Assembly (NCBI GenBank): GCA_002491195.1
Contig: DKVL01000076.1
Location: forward strand, 6,775 to 43,869
Source of the DNA: Lachnospiraceae bacterium UBA7179
Lineage (GTDB): Bacteria; Bacillota; Clostridia; Lachnospirales; Lachnospiraceae
Direction: 5' to 3'
Length of the DNA: 37,095 bases
The position numbers and the translations under genes were made by a program. Positions 25,316-33,221 of this stretch are shown piece by piece. Below the pieces are notes generated by a model. That model made no database searches. It saw only the letters and a program-made list of their open reading frames with translations, and was not told the DNA's origin. Positions within the stretch are counted from its first letter, which is position 1. The number at the start of each line of letters is the position of its first letter.

Positions 25316-26119
25316 ATGGATTATTTTAGGATGTATCGGAGATTCGTCATCATGTATTTAAAAGGGAAATTAGAGTATCACCTTTCGCTTTTGCTGGAAC
25401 TAATTGCAAATACGATTTTAATCGGAGTATATTTTGCAGGATTTTATGTTATATTCCATAATTTCAATAGCATTGCGGGTTGGAATCAATATGAAGTTCT
25501 CTTTATGTTTACAACAAGTTGGTTATCCTATTCCTTTAGTTGTTTCTTTTTCTGGAGTCCAATGCGGGATATTGGAGAACTGATTCGCAGCGGAAGATTT
25601 GATTGCTATTTAACACGACCTGTTAGTCCGTTTGTATATCTGGTTTTGCAGCAGTTTCAATATACATTCTTACCCCGCCTGTTTTTTTCTGTATATTTTT
25701 GGATATACAGCCTGCAAAACATGCAAATCAAGTGGACGGTAATAGCTGTTTTTCATTATTGTGTAAGCCTGCTTGCTGCTTTTGCTATTTTTTCTGCAAT
25801 TACAGTCATTACTGGCACAATCAGCTTTTGGACCGTGAAAAGCGAAGAAATTGTTTCTTTACTGACCAATAACAATTATGGGTTAAAAAACTTTTGTGAC
25901 TATCCGATACAAATCTACGCAAAGGGAATACAGTTTTTGCTAACCTTTATCGTACCCTATGCTCTTACCGGATATTATCCAGTGGCAAATCTTCTTGGCA
26001 AGGATTACCCGGATTTATGGATTGCTTATATTTCCCCTGTCATCGCTTTGATTATGGTAATCATTGCTTATCTGTTTTGGCATATAGGATTGAAACATTA
26101 CGGAAGTACTGGTGCATAA
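25316..26119 (+). CDS. ABC-2 family permease, second subunit of second exporter (COG3694 type)
   Basis: A 267-residue membrane protein with about six segments. It has the family features LIRSGRFDCYLTRPVSPF, YGLKNFCDYPIQIYAKGIQ and the C-terminal GLKHYGSTGA, equivalent to the permease at 12490-13275. It begins 3 bases after the preceding stop, with AAGGAGG overlapping that gene's end. It closes the operon; I see no strong terminator in the 158 bases that follow, which contain only AT-rich sequence. Confidence 0.9.
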   Translation: MDYFRMYRRFVIMYLKGKLEYHLSLLLELIANTILIGVYFAGFYVIFHNFNSIAGWNQYEVLFMFTTSWLSYSFSCFFFWSPMRDIGELIRSGRFDCYLTRPVSPFVYLVLQQFQYTFLPRLFFSVYFWIYSLQNMQIKWTVIAVFHYCVSLLAAFAIFSAITVITGTISFWTVKSEEIVSLLTNNNYGLKNFCDYPIQIYAKGIQFLLTFIVPYALTGYYPVANLLGKDYPDLWIAYISPVIALIMVIIAYLFWHIGLKHYGSTGA

Positions 26120-26277
26120 GCAGACATACCAATCCCTGACAAATTTTTAAATGTATGAAAACATAAAATGAGGAGCGGTTTGAATAAGGCAACGGGAGAT
26201 TAAATATAATTTGATGGAATTGTGTATGTATTTGTGGTAAGATAATGATATGAAACAATTCGACAACAATAGGAGAC

Positions 26278-27111
26278 ATGGAAATCGTGGATAAAAAAGC
26301 AAAAAACATTTTATTTAAAACGTACTGGTCGAGTAATAGTTGGAAGGATAAACGCATCACGACACCTGACGATTTCATTTATGCGAAAGAAAAAGGGCTT
26401 ATGTTTGATCCCATAACTATTTCACATGACGATTGTATTAAGAAAATTATTGAAGATGCAAACTCCATTTCTTTAGAACAAGTAGTGAAAGCTTTTTTAA
26501 GCAGCCTATCTACGCGCAGATTGGACTGGCGTTCTGGAATAGCTTCTTACTTTATTGCAAAATTAATTACTCCTCATATATACGCACCGATTGCATCGGG
26601 TTATTCTTATCAAAATGGTAAAGTTGTAGCGGTATCATCTACCTGTAAAATTTGCAAAAACTTAAAGTATGGAATCATTGGAAAGGAACAATATATAGAA
26701 AGCGATTTGAATGTTTTGAATTTTGAACGTATTAAATGGGGCGGTGTAAGACACGGAGATTTGCTTTATACTCTTTTTGATTTAGAACAATTGAAACAAG
26801 AGCATATCACTGAACCGACTGAAACAGATATTAAAATATTTAAAGAGATATTAAAAATGGTTAATTCTTGTGAAACTGGAGATTTTCCAAGTGTATTGCG
26901 CGATAAGCTCAAAGACATTCCTGACTTGAAATCAAACAAAGGTGAAAGATCGGTTATTATTGAAATTTTAGCCTGTATAGGAATATTAAATCCTGCGTCT
27001 TATAATCGGCCTACAAGCAGTAAACATGATTGGACTTTTGTTGAATATTGGCGTGGGGAAGATGGGTATGATACAGAAGTTGTGGAAAAATATTTCGGAA
27101 AGTATTTGTAA
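26278..27111 (+). CDS. Unrecognised 277-residue protein
   Basis: A soluble protein without signal peptide. It contains ILFKTYWSSNSWKDKR, then DFIYAKEKGLMFDPITISHD near the N-terminus, a CKICKNL pair of cysteines around residue 121, GGVRHGDLLYTLFDLEQLKQ in the middle and HDWTFVEYWRGEDGYDTEVV near the end. I do not recognise the family. The start is uncertain: ATG at 26278 is only 2 bases from AGGAG, and GTG at 26287 is 11 bases from it. AT-rich composition matches the neighbouring LysR/ABC block, so it may have arrived with it. It ends 15 bases before the convergent Na/Pi gene. Confidence 0.75.
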   Translation: MEIVDKKAKNILFKTYWSSNSWKDKRITTPDDFIYAKEKGLMFDPITISHDDCIKKIIEDANSISLEQVVKAFLSSLSTRRLDWRSGIASYFIAKLITPHIYAPIASGYSYQNGKVVAVSSTCKICKNLKYGIIGKEQYIESDLNVLNFERIKWGGVRHGDLLYTLFDLEQLKQEHITEPTETDIKIFKEILKMVNSCETGDFPSVLRDKLKDIPDLKSNKGERSVIIEILACIGILNPASYNRPTSSKHDWTFVEYWRGEDGYDTEVVEKYFGKYL

Positions 27112-27126
27112 CACAACTTCCCACAC

Positions 27127-28911
27127 TTACCTCGCCGCTTTTCCAGGAAGCTCATAGCGTCTCAAATGTTCCTGCAAAGCCCTGTCAAAGTCTGTTCCCT
27201 CGCCCTTTTCGATGTGATCGACATACTCATGCGCGTGCGTATCGTCCTCGCCAAGCTGCATGACATTGATCGCAAGATTCGAGCAGTGATCCGCGATCCG
27301 CTCAAAATTATTCGTGATATCCGAGAGGACAAATCCCATCTCCGCTGTACATTTTCCTTTTCGGAGCCGCTTCATATGCCGCTTCTTCATCTCTTTCTGC
27401 AGCGTGTCGATCGCCTCCTCAAATGGTTCGATCGACTTTGCCGCCTCCTCGTCCTCCGCGCCAAAGACCTGCACCGATGCGCTGACAATATCCCTGACCG
27501 CCTGTGCAAACACTTTGAGTTCCTCCGTCGCCTTGTCTGAGAAAGTCTGCTCTTTTTTATCCATCTCCTTTGCGCAGTCCGCCAAATTCATCGCGTGATC
27601 CGAGATCCGCTCCCAGTCGCCCACACTGTGAAGAAGCATATTGAGCTTGCGCGAATCCGATTCACTCAGATTTCTGCTCGAAAGTTTTACCAGATACCCG
27701 CTGATCTCGTCGTCATAGCGATCCACGAGATTTTCCATTTGCTCCACTTCCCTTATCTTCTTCTTATCATATTCAAAGAGATTATAGGTAGCCTTATCCA
27801 GGGATTCCTTTGTGAGCTCAGCCATTTTGAGTGCATAGGAATACGCCTGCTCCAGCGCAAAGGATGGCGTGCTCAAAAAACGTTCATCCATCTTGGCAAA
27901 CAGTTCGTTTTCCTTCGCCTGTCTCTCTTCTTCCTCGTCAGGCTTAATGATGATGAGTGACAGCTTCTCCAGATAATTTGCAAAAGGAAGCAAAACCAGC
28001 GTCGCGGTCACATTAAATCCGGTGTGCACCAGCGCGATTCCGGCACCGTCAGCCGCATCCTGCAGAAACGCAAACTGAAAAACAGCATTCAATGTATAAA
28101 AAACAACCATAAAAATGACCGTTCCGATCACATTAAACAGCAGATGGACGATCGACGCCCGTCTCGCGTTTTTGCTCGCACCCACACCGGACATCATTGC
28201 TGTAGCACAAGTACCGATATTCTGACCGAGAATGATCGGCACTGCCGCCGCATAACGGATACTCCCACTCGCACACAGCGCCTGTAGGATACCGACCGAT
28301 GCCGACGAGGACTGAATGACCGCCGTGATCAGCGCACCCACGATCAGTCCGAGCAGCGGGTTGGTGAACATGGTAAACAGCCCCGTAAACCATGGAACCC
28401 CGCTCAGCGGTTTCATCGCCGAGGACATCGTATCCATGCCTGTCATCAGTATCGCAAAGCCCACTAAAATCGAGCCGAGATCCCGCTTTCTGCCGTTTTT
28501 CAGAAACATAATAAAGATCACACCGATCACGGCAAGAACAGGCGCGAACGATGTCGGCTTCGCAAGCCGCAGGAAAAAGTTGTCGCTCTCGATCCCAGTC
28601 AGACTCAGCAGCCACGAGGTGATCGTCGTCCCGACATTTGCACCCATGATGATTCCGATCGCCTGCGAGAGCTTCATAATGCCCGAATTGACAAAACCTA
28701 CGACCATAACGGTGGTGGCTGATGAAGACTGGATCACTGCTGTCACGCCCGCCCCCAGGAGCACCGCCTTGATCCTGTTGTTTGTCAGATTCTCCAGTAT
28801 GCGCTCAAGACGTCCGCCGGAGAGCTTCTCCAGCCCCTCGCTGAGCAGGTGCATCCCGTACAGAAACAGGGCAAGACCACCTGCCATCGTCAGCAAATTA
28901 AAAAAGTCCAT
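27127..28911 (-). CDS. Na/Pi cotransporter family protein with PhoU-like C-terminus
   Basis: A 594-residue protein. Residues 1-310 are the membrane part with the two inverted-repeat motifs AVIQSSSATTVMVVGFVNSG and AVIQSSSASVGILQALCASG, whose QSSSA residues bind sodium and phosphate in the NptA/PiT2-type SLC34-like family. Residues 340-590 are helical, PhoU-like (LVDRYDDEISGYLVKLSSRN, then DWERISDHAMNLADCAKEMD, NNFERIADHCSNLAINVMQL). GGGAGG precedes the ATG at 28911, preferred over a start six codons earlier. It probably imports phosphate with sodium and monitors it. It is monocistronic here. Confidence 0.95.
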   Translation of the reverse strand: MDFFNLLTMAGGLALFLYGMHLLSEGLEKLSGGRLERILENLTNNRIKAVLLGAGVTAVIQSSSATTVMVVGFVNSGIMKLSQAIGIIMGANVGTTITSWLLSLTGIESDNFFLRLAKPTSFAPVLAVIGVIFIMFLKNGRKRDLGSILVGFAILMTGMDTMSSAMKPLSGVPWFTGLFTMFTNPLLGLIVGALITAVIQSSSASVGILQALCASGSIRYAAAVPIILGQNIGTCATAMMSGVGASKNARRASIVHLLFNVIGTVIFMVVFYTLNAVFQFAFLQDAADGAGIALVHTGFNVTATLVLLPFANYLEKLSLIIIKPDEEEERQAKENELFAKMDERFLSTPSFALEQAYSYALKMAELTKESLDKATYNLFEYDKKKIREVEQMENLVDRYDDEISGYLVKLSSRNLSESDSRKLNMLLHSVGDWERISDHAMNLADCAKEMDKKEQTFSDKATEELKVFAQAVRDIVSASVQVFGAEDEEAAKSIEPFEEAIDTLQKEMKKRHMKRLRKGKCTAEMGFVLSDITNNFERIADHCSNLAINVMQLGEDDTHAHEYVDHIEKGEGTDFDRALQEHLRRYELPGKAAR

Positions 28912-29045
28912 ACATCCCTCCCAATACATATTATTAGTAACTATTATCTATATCTTGTGCCCGTTCTATACCAATCCGGCGCAATATCCTCTGTTGTGCC
29001 AAGTCATTTAGCACCTGACACGCCTTTCAATTTCCAGTATATGTT

Positions 29046-29675
29046 TTATTTTTTCCGATTTCTCTTATTGTGTTGCTGTTTCCGTTGCAATTTTTTTGAT
29101 AAATTGTTTGTTGTTTTCTCCTTTTCTTTTATGGCCTGATTTCTTTTCTCTGCGACAAAAACATAATATCCGTTTATCTCATGAACCTTAACACCGCCAA
29201 AGACAGAAGTCAATTTATTTTTATACCAGTCAAGTCTTTTTGTAACCATGATCAGTTTCCCACCGATCGCTAATTTTTTAAATCCAACCTCAATAAAATG
29301 TTTTGCAACAGAAAAATCTGCATGGTACGGCGGATTGGACAATATAAGCGTGAAATCTCTTTCTCCTACATTTTTATATCCATCACTCAGTCTGATTCTA
29401 ATATTTGGCACATTATTCATGCGCAGATTCATAGTTGCATATTCGATTGCCTGTTCAGAAACATCACACATTATGACGTTTTCCTCACCTATTAATTTAC
29501 CTGCAAGTATCCCTACAATACCATACCCGCAACCCAAATCCAGTACTTTATCAGATGGTAAAAAATCAATCACAGATAACATAGCCAATGTTCCATTATC
29601 AATCGAATTGGGCGAGAAAATGGAAGGTGCCGTTTCAAATACCATATCAACATCTTTAATCCTTGTAGAAATCAT
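29046..29675 (-). CDS. Class I SAM-dependent methyltransferase (RsmC-like small domain)
   Basis: A 209-residue protein. The SAM-binding motif I is VLDLGCGYGIVG (D46 to G55), followed by VIMCDVSEQAIEYA and the catalytic motif NPPY at residues 114-117 (ILSNPPYHAD), which is typical of N-methyltransferases on RNA bases or protein glutamine (RsmC/RlmG MTS family). GKLIMVTKRLDWYKNKL follows. The last 30 residues (KEKEKTTNNLSKKLQRKQQH) are a highly basic tail, plausible for RNA binding. TTTGGAGG-type site precedes the ATG. The exact target cannot be seen. Confidence 0.88.
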   Translation of the reverse strand: MISTRIKDVDMVFETAPSIFSPNSIDNGTLAMLSVIDFLPSDKVLDLGCGYGIVGILAGKLIGEENVIMCDVSEQAIEYATMNLRMNNVPNIRIRLSDGYKNVGERDFTLILSNPPYHADFSVAKHFIEVGFKKLAIGGKLIMVTKRLDWYKNKLTSVFGGVKVHEINGYYVFVAEKRNQAIKEKEKTTNNLSKKLQRKQQHNKRNRKK

Positions 29676-29860
29676 TTATTTACCTCCAAATTTCAAGTAT
29701 TTACGGAATTGTTTATCATCGTTATCTTACCATAAATACCTACACGATTCCATTCAATTTCGTTTCATTTCCTACAATCATATCGGATACATCTGCCCTG
29801 AATTATCTCAGGGTGCTGCTCAATGACAGCGAAAGCGGGAAGAAAAAGGAAGCGCTTGCA

Positions 29861-29902
29861 CATAAAAAGCGGGAGGCTGTTGAACATCAAACAACAGCCT
29901 CC
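29861..29902 (-). terminator. Terminator after the decayed gene at 29912-30168
   Basis: On the minus strand GGAGGCTGTTG / CAACAGCCTCC (29872-29902) form a perfect 11-bp stem around 9 bases, followed by CGCTTTTTATG. The remaining part of the gap, 29676-29860, has an open plus-strand stretch (NYLRVLLNDSESGKKKEALA) which I could not assign. Confidence 0.85.
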
Positions 29903-29911
29903 ACAATTGTT

Positions 29912-30168
29912 TTACTGCCGATTGTAATCGTTTTCAAAGTATTTGCCGCGGTTTACATATAGTTCCCTGATTGCCGCAAGTCTATCATCCAGCGGCACCA
30001 TATAAGTCCACTGCTCTGAATTTCATTTTCTGACAGATTTCTGAAAGATGACGCATCGCTTAGCCGGAGATATGCGGAAATATCGCTCCAGTTCTGATCT
30101 TCATAATACTGAAAGGTCTCTGATATTCCCTGTTAGATTCCCTCCGATAAAGGTACTTTGTCTGACAT
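29912..30168 (-). pseudogene. Decayed small gene of unknown family
   Basis: From an ATG at 30168 the frame reads MSDKVPLSEGI, a TAA, then QGISETFQYYEDQNWSDISA, YLRLSDASSFRNLSENEIQ. It then needs a frame change to continue as QWTYMVPLDDRLAAIRELYV and NRGKYFENDYNRQ, stopping at 29912 just before a good terminator. One nonsense codon and one frameshift in otherwise protein-like text indicate recent decay. Its 5' part overlaps the 3' end of the GNAT frame. I do not recognise the protein. Confidence 0.6.
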
Positions 30169-30718
30169 TAATTTTAGAGCAATGCTGACATAGATACCAC
30201 ACCCGATCAGACTGCAGTTGCAGTTCATAGCCATATTGGCGCAATACGCAATCAGCGTCGATCACCTCATCATAGATACCCTTTACGCGCGTAAACCCGT
30301 TTTTGGCATACAAATGAATAGCGGGTGTATTGATATCCACAACAAAAAGGCGCAAGTATTCTGCACCCAGAGTCCTGGCCGTTTCTTTTGCCTTATTGAG
30401 CATCAGACTGCCAATCCCCTTGCCGGAATAATCTGCGTTGACGCCAAAACGGTCAAGGTACAATGCCTTACCAGAGCAGTCTTTCCATTCAACAGCGTTC
30501 TCGCCGGAACTGGACTCACACAGGGCAAATGCGGACAGAATTTCGGTATTGTCCAGCATCAGGTAGAGCCGCTTGCTTATAATGTCGTCCTCAAAAAAGG
30601 CGCAGGGATAAATGTCGTCCCAGATCGGTATCTGGTTTTCATTCATGTTTTGGATAAGGTTGCAGTACATCTTTTTCATCTGTGGCAAATCCTGCATCAC
30701 AGCGAGTCGAAAATTCAT
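30101..30718 (-). CDS. GNAT family N-acetyltransferase
   Basis: A 205-residue GNAT protein starting MNFRLAVMQDLPQMKKMYCN. The acetyl-CoA motif A is RFGVNADYSGKGIGSLMLNK, followed by EYLRLFVVDINTPAIHLYAK and the aromatic strand GFTRVKGIYDEV typical of the fold. AAGGGGATT precedes the ATG at 30718; a longer in-frame start at 30754 lacks a site. The fold normally ends near YELQLQ, so the last 35 residues (to NIRDLSVL) look like run-on into the decayed gene at 29912-30168. Substrate unknown. It is the last gene of the minus-strand run that begins at 33057. Confidence 0.88.
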   Translation of the reverse strand: MNFRLAVMQDLPQMKKMYCNLIQNMNENQIPIWDDIYPCAFFEDDIISKRLYLMLDNTEILSAFALCESSSGENAVEWKDCSGKALYLDRFGVNADYSGKGIGSLMLNKAKETARTLGAEYLRLFVVDINTPAIHLYAKNGFTRVKGIYDEVIDADCVLRQYGYELQLQSDRVWYLCQHCSKINVRQSTFIGGNLTGNIRDLSVL

Positions 30719-30750
30719 TTTAATCCCCTTTGTGTGTTCTGATATATCAG

Positions 30751-30993
30751 TCAATCGTTTGAATGTGACGGCTGATATGCTTGTTGGGTGTCCCGGTCAT
30801 AGACATATATGGGATTTTCCTGTGTTTCCATGATTGTCCAATGATATCTCCAGCAGAGTAAATCGGTAAAATTGTCTTGTACTCTGTCAAATACCGATTC
30901 TACTTCTTTGACCTGCCGCAAAAAATCTGCGTAGGAGATCTGTTTCCCTGATAAAAGGATATCGCCTTTATAGTACTCTATTTCCACGATCAT
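30751..30993 (-). CDS. Unrecognised 80-residue protein
   Basis: A small soluble protein (MIVEIEYYKGDILLSGKQIS ... LLCWRYHWTIMETQENPIYV). The ATG lies 4 bases after the upstream stop with no strong ribosome site, so translation is probably coupled. It shares its operon with the protein at 30998-31357 and the GNAT gene. I do not recognise its family; a small mixed alpha/beta domain is likely from the alternation of hydrophobic residues. Confidence 0.65.
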   Translation of the reverse strand: MIVEIEYYKGDILLSGKQISYADFLRQVKEVESVFDRVQDNFTDLLCWRYHWTIMETQENPIYVYDRDTQQAYQPSHSND

Positions 30994-30997
30994 AGCG

Positions 30998-31357
30998 TTA
31001 AGGTTTCGGCGGATCGTATTCCCACCATTCCCCGTTTTCTAAGATTTCATAGTGCCCCCATTGGGGATTTCCGGTCTCCCGTCCTTTTACACGGATCGGC
31101 AAAATGCAGTCATGCTGGCAGCCTGGCAATGGATCTTCAATCATGATCCAGCCCTGTTCGTCCAGTTCCTTTTCAAATTCTTCCATTGCGGTTTCGACGT
31201 TATCGCTGTAGGAATCATAGGTGCTGAATATGGCATTCCTGTCAGTGTAATAGTAAGTGTAAACGCCTGTTCCGGGCTGCTCGTGAATCATCACTTTATA
31301 AATCATTTGGGTTTTATTACATGGATAAGGTTCTTTTAAATATGCATACATTCTCAT
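30998..31357 (-). CDS. Unrecognised 119-residue conserved protein (DUF7668-like?)
   Basis: A small soluble protein. The C-terminal block WIMIEDPLPGCQHDCILPIR, then VKGRETGNPQWGHYEIL resembles a short conserved domain I recall from other Firmicutes proteins (possibly DUF7668), with unknown function. The N-terminal part includes MRMYAYLKEPYPCNKTQMIY. I place the start at the ATG at 31357 (GAAAGG 9 bases upstream) rather than at a TTG two codons earlier. It lies 27 bases after the DUF6483 gene and 4 bases before the next one. Confidence 0.65.
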   Translation of the reverse strand: MRMYAYLKEPYPCNKTQMIYKVMIHEQPGTGVYTYYYTDRNAIFSTYDSYSDNVETAMEEFEKELDEQGWIMIEDPLPGCQHDCILPIRVKGRETGNPQWGHYEILENGEWWEYDPPKP

Positions 31358-31384
31358 GGACAAATGCCTTTCATCAATATTTGG

Positions 31385-31771
31385 TTATTCGATTACACTG
31401 GTCAAATCGCCAAAACCTGCATTGCGCAGGAGCTGTTTCAGGCCATCGAGAGCTTCTTCCCTGGAATAATGATGTTGTTTGAGAAAGTCATCTTCCTGCT
31501 CGCCTAGGTATTGATAAAAAAGGGCAGCGGCGGCGACTTCGTTTTTGTTGGTATAATCAATTCCGCCTAATAAAATGTTCTCCGCCTCATTCATGTTACC
31601 CTGATCGATCATCGCCTTTAGCTCACTTAACTTTTTGCCTGCGACCTCGTACCTATTTTCGGCTTCCTGCTCGACAGCGACCTGTTTTTTCCCAAAAAAC
31701 AGTGAAAATAAAATTCTGACCATCTCCTTGATGATCCTCATGATATAATCTTTTTCGTACTCGAAGTTCAT
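31385..31771 (-). CDS. DUF6483 family protein
   Basis: A 128-residue protein beginning MNFEYEKDYIMRIIKEMVRI LFSLFFGKK in two parts: an amphipathic N-terminal helix followed by a TPR-like helical region (AENILLGGIDYTNKNEVAAA). The N-terminus is the hallmark of DUF6483 as I remember it, a family of unknown role frequent in Lachnospiraceae. GAAGGTG lies before the ATG. It starts 14 bases after the serine hydrolase, indicating one transcript. Confidence 0.75.
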   Translation of the reverse strand: MNFEYEKDYIMRIIKEMVRILFSLFFGKKQVAVEQEAENRYEVAGKKLSELKAMIDQGNMNEAENILLGGIDYTNKNEVAAAALFYQYLGEQEDDFLKQHHYSREEALDGLKQLLRNAGFGDLTSVIE

Positions 31772-31785
31772 CGGCTCGCACCTTC

Positions 31786-33057
31786 TTATATAAACTGTGC
31801 GCTAACACGCTCATATCCCCACACAGAGGGATTGGCAGCGCCGTCCTGAAGCAATCTGTGGGGAACAGACTGTTCCTCATGACGCCGCATAAAGCTGTGC
31901 TCGCCGACGCAGTACAGTTCAATATGAATGTTCTGGTTCACGCGGTTCAAATACAGTTTACCATTCTTTTCTTCAATCTGTATTTTGCCGGGAAGGTAGG
32001 TTCCCGTGTATCGTTGAAGCGCTTCCGGCGGCAGTAGGACTTCCTGCGGTCTGCGGGAACTTTGTGCAGGTTCATTGTGCAGAATGGCCGCAATGCCATT
32101 GCCCAGACGGTATTGGTCAAGCGCCTCCGTGTTGGACAGGATGATGATGCAGAGGTCTTCGTCAAAAAAGTATTGCGTGTAAGCCAGAACGCCGAGAAAA
32201 TCGCCGCCGTGTGCATACTTGACCGTTCCGTATTCCTCATGGCGCTCCAAACCATAGCAGTAGTGGTTCTCATTTGGGGTGAAGAAGATCTTGTAGGCCT
32301 GTTCTGACAATAATTCCCTGTTTTTCAGACACTCATACCAACGCTGCAGGTCGTCGCAGTTTGTGACGAGCGCTCCTGCACCAATGCCAAACAGGGGATT
32401 GGTGTAGGGCGCCCTGACCAGAACGCCATAGTCGTTCAGGTAATTTTCCGCCTTGTTTCGCAGGATTTCCTGGCCATTGTCATAGGTCGTTTGACGCATG
32501 CCAAGTTTCGAGAAAATGTGCTTTTTCAGAAATTCATTATAAGTCTGCCCCGAGACGGTTTCGATGATCCACGCAAGCAGCGTATAATTGGAATTGTTGT
32601 AGTCAAATGCCTCACCGGGTTTGGCAATCGGATTTTTCAGAATCCATTTTTTGAAAAATTCCTCCTGATCATAAGGCTTTCTGTCCTCGTACACATAAAA
32701 ATCATCCTCAAAGTTGTAATTGTTGTGCAGTCCGGATGTGTGAGATAACAGATTGTGGACGGTGATGTCTGTGGGTAGCTGCAGATTGGAGGGCAGATAC
32801 CGATTCGCCTTTTCGCGAAGCTGTATTAGCCCAAGATCGTATAGAAGCATGATCGCAAATGCGGTAAACTGCTTGGCAATGGAGGCGGCGGTAAAGCGCG
32901 TCGTCATGTCATTCTTGATGTCAAACGCAATATTAGAGTAACCGCGGCTGGTCTCAAACAGAGTTTTACCATTCTGCACAACCCGGATCACGCCGGAAAA
33001 ATCCCAGTACTTGATTTCTGATGTGATGTAATCGTTCAAATTTTTTGTGATGTTCAT
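31786..33057 (-). CDS. Serine hydrolase of the beta-lactamase family
   Basis: A 423-residue protein of the class C beta-lactamase / penicillin-binding-protein-like fold (PF00144). The catalytic SxxK is S59-IA-K62 (TAASIAKQFTAFA), the YxN motif is Y153-N-N155 (FDYNNSNY), and the third motif is HGG at 283-285 (YAHGGDFLGV). Residues 345-423 form a small C-terminal beta domain (LQRYTGTYLPGKIQIEEKNG). There is no signal peptide, so it acts in the cytoplasm or leaves by another route; peptidase or esterase activity is as likely as lactamase. AAGGAGAAG precedes the ATG. Its leader holds part of the dispersed repeat. Confidence 0.9.
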   Translation of the reverse strand: MNITKNLNDYITSEIKYWDFSGVIRVVQNGKTLFETSRGYSNIAFDIKNDMTTRFTAASIAKQFTAFAIMLLYDLGLIQLREKANRYLPSNLQLPTDITVHNLLSHTSGLHNNYNFEDDFYVYEDRKPYDQEEFFKKWILKNPIAKPGEAFDYNNSNYTLLAWIIETVSGQTYNEFLKKHIFSKLGMRQTTYDNGQEILRNKAENYLNDYGVLVRAPYTNPLFGIGAGALVTNCDDLQRWYECLKNRELLSEQAYKIFFTPNENHYCYGLERHEEYGTVKYAHGGDFLGVLAYTQYFFDEDLCIIILSNTEALDQYRLGNGIAAILHNEPAQSSRRPQEVLLPPEALQRYTGTYLPGKIQIEEKNGKLYLNRVNQNIHIELYCVGEHSFMRRHEEQSVPHRLLQDGAANPSVWGYERVSAQFI

Positions 33058-33064
33058 GGTTTGC

Positions 33065-33215
33065 TTCTCCTTCTCCTGACCTGTCTATTACTGCATATAC
33101 AATTGTCAGAAAGCCTCGCAGCAAGGCATTGCCCTTTATGTCTCTGCTTTCTGCGTCTGCATTTTTGCCAAACGATTTATCAATTTAATTTTAAAGAGAT
33201 ATGCTTTGCAATCTG
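33065..33215 (-). repeat. Diverged copy of the dispersed palindromic element
   Basis: On the minus strand GGGCAATGCCTTGCTGCGAG, then GCTTTCTGAC ... AATAGACAGGTCAGG aligns with the right half of the 170-bp element (GGCAATGCCTTAGGCGAGGC ... AATAGACAAGTCAAG). The left half shares TGCAGATTGC and CATAAAGG in the same order. It fills most of the gap between the ANT-like gene and the serine hydrolase and ends at the latter's ribosome site. Confidence 0.55.
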
Positions 33216-33221
33216 CATCAC

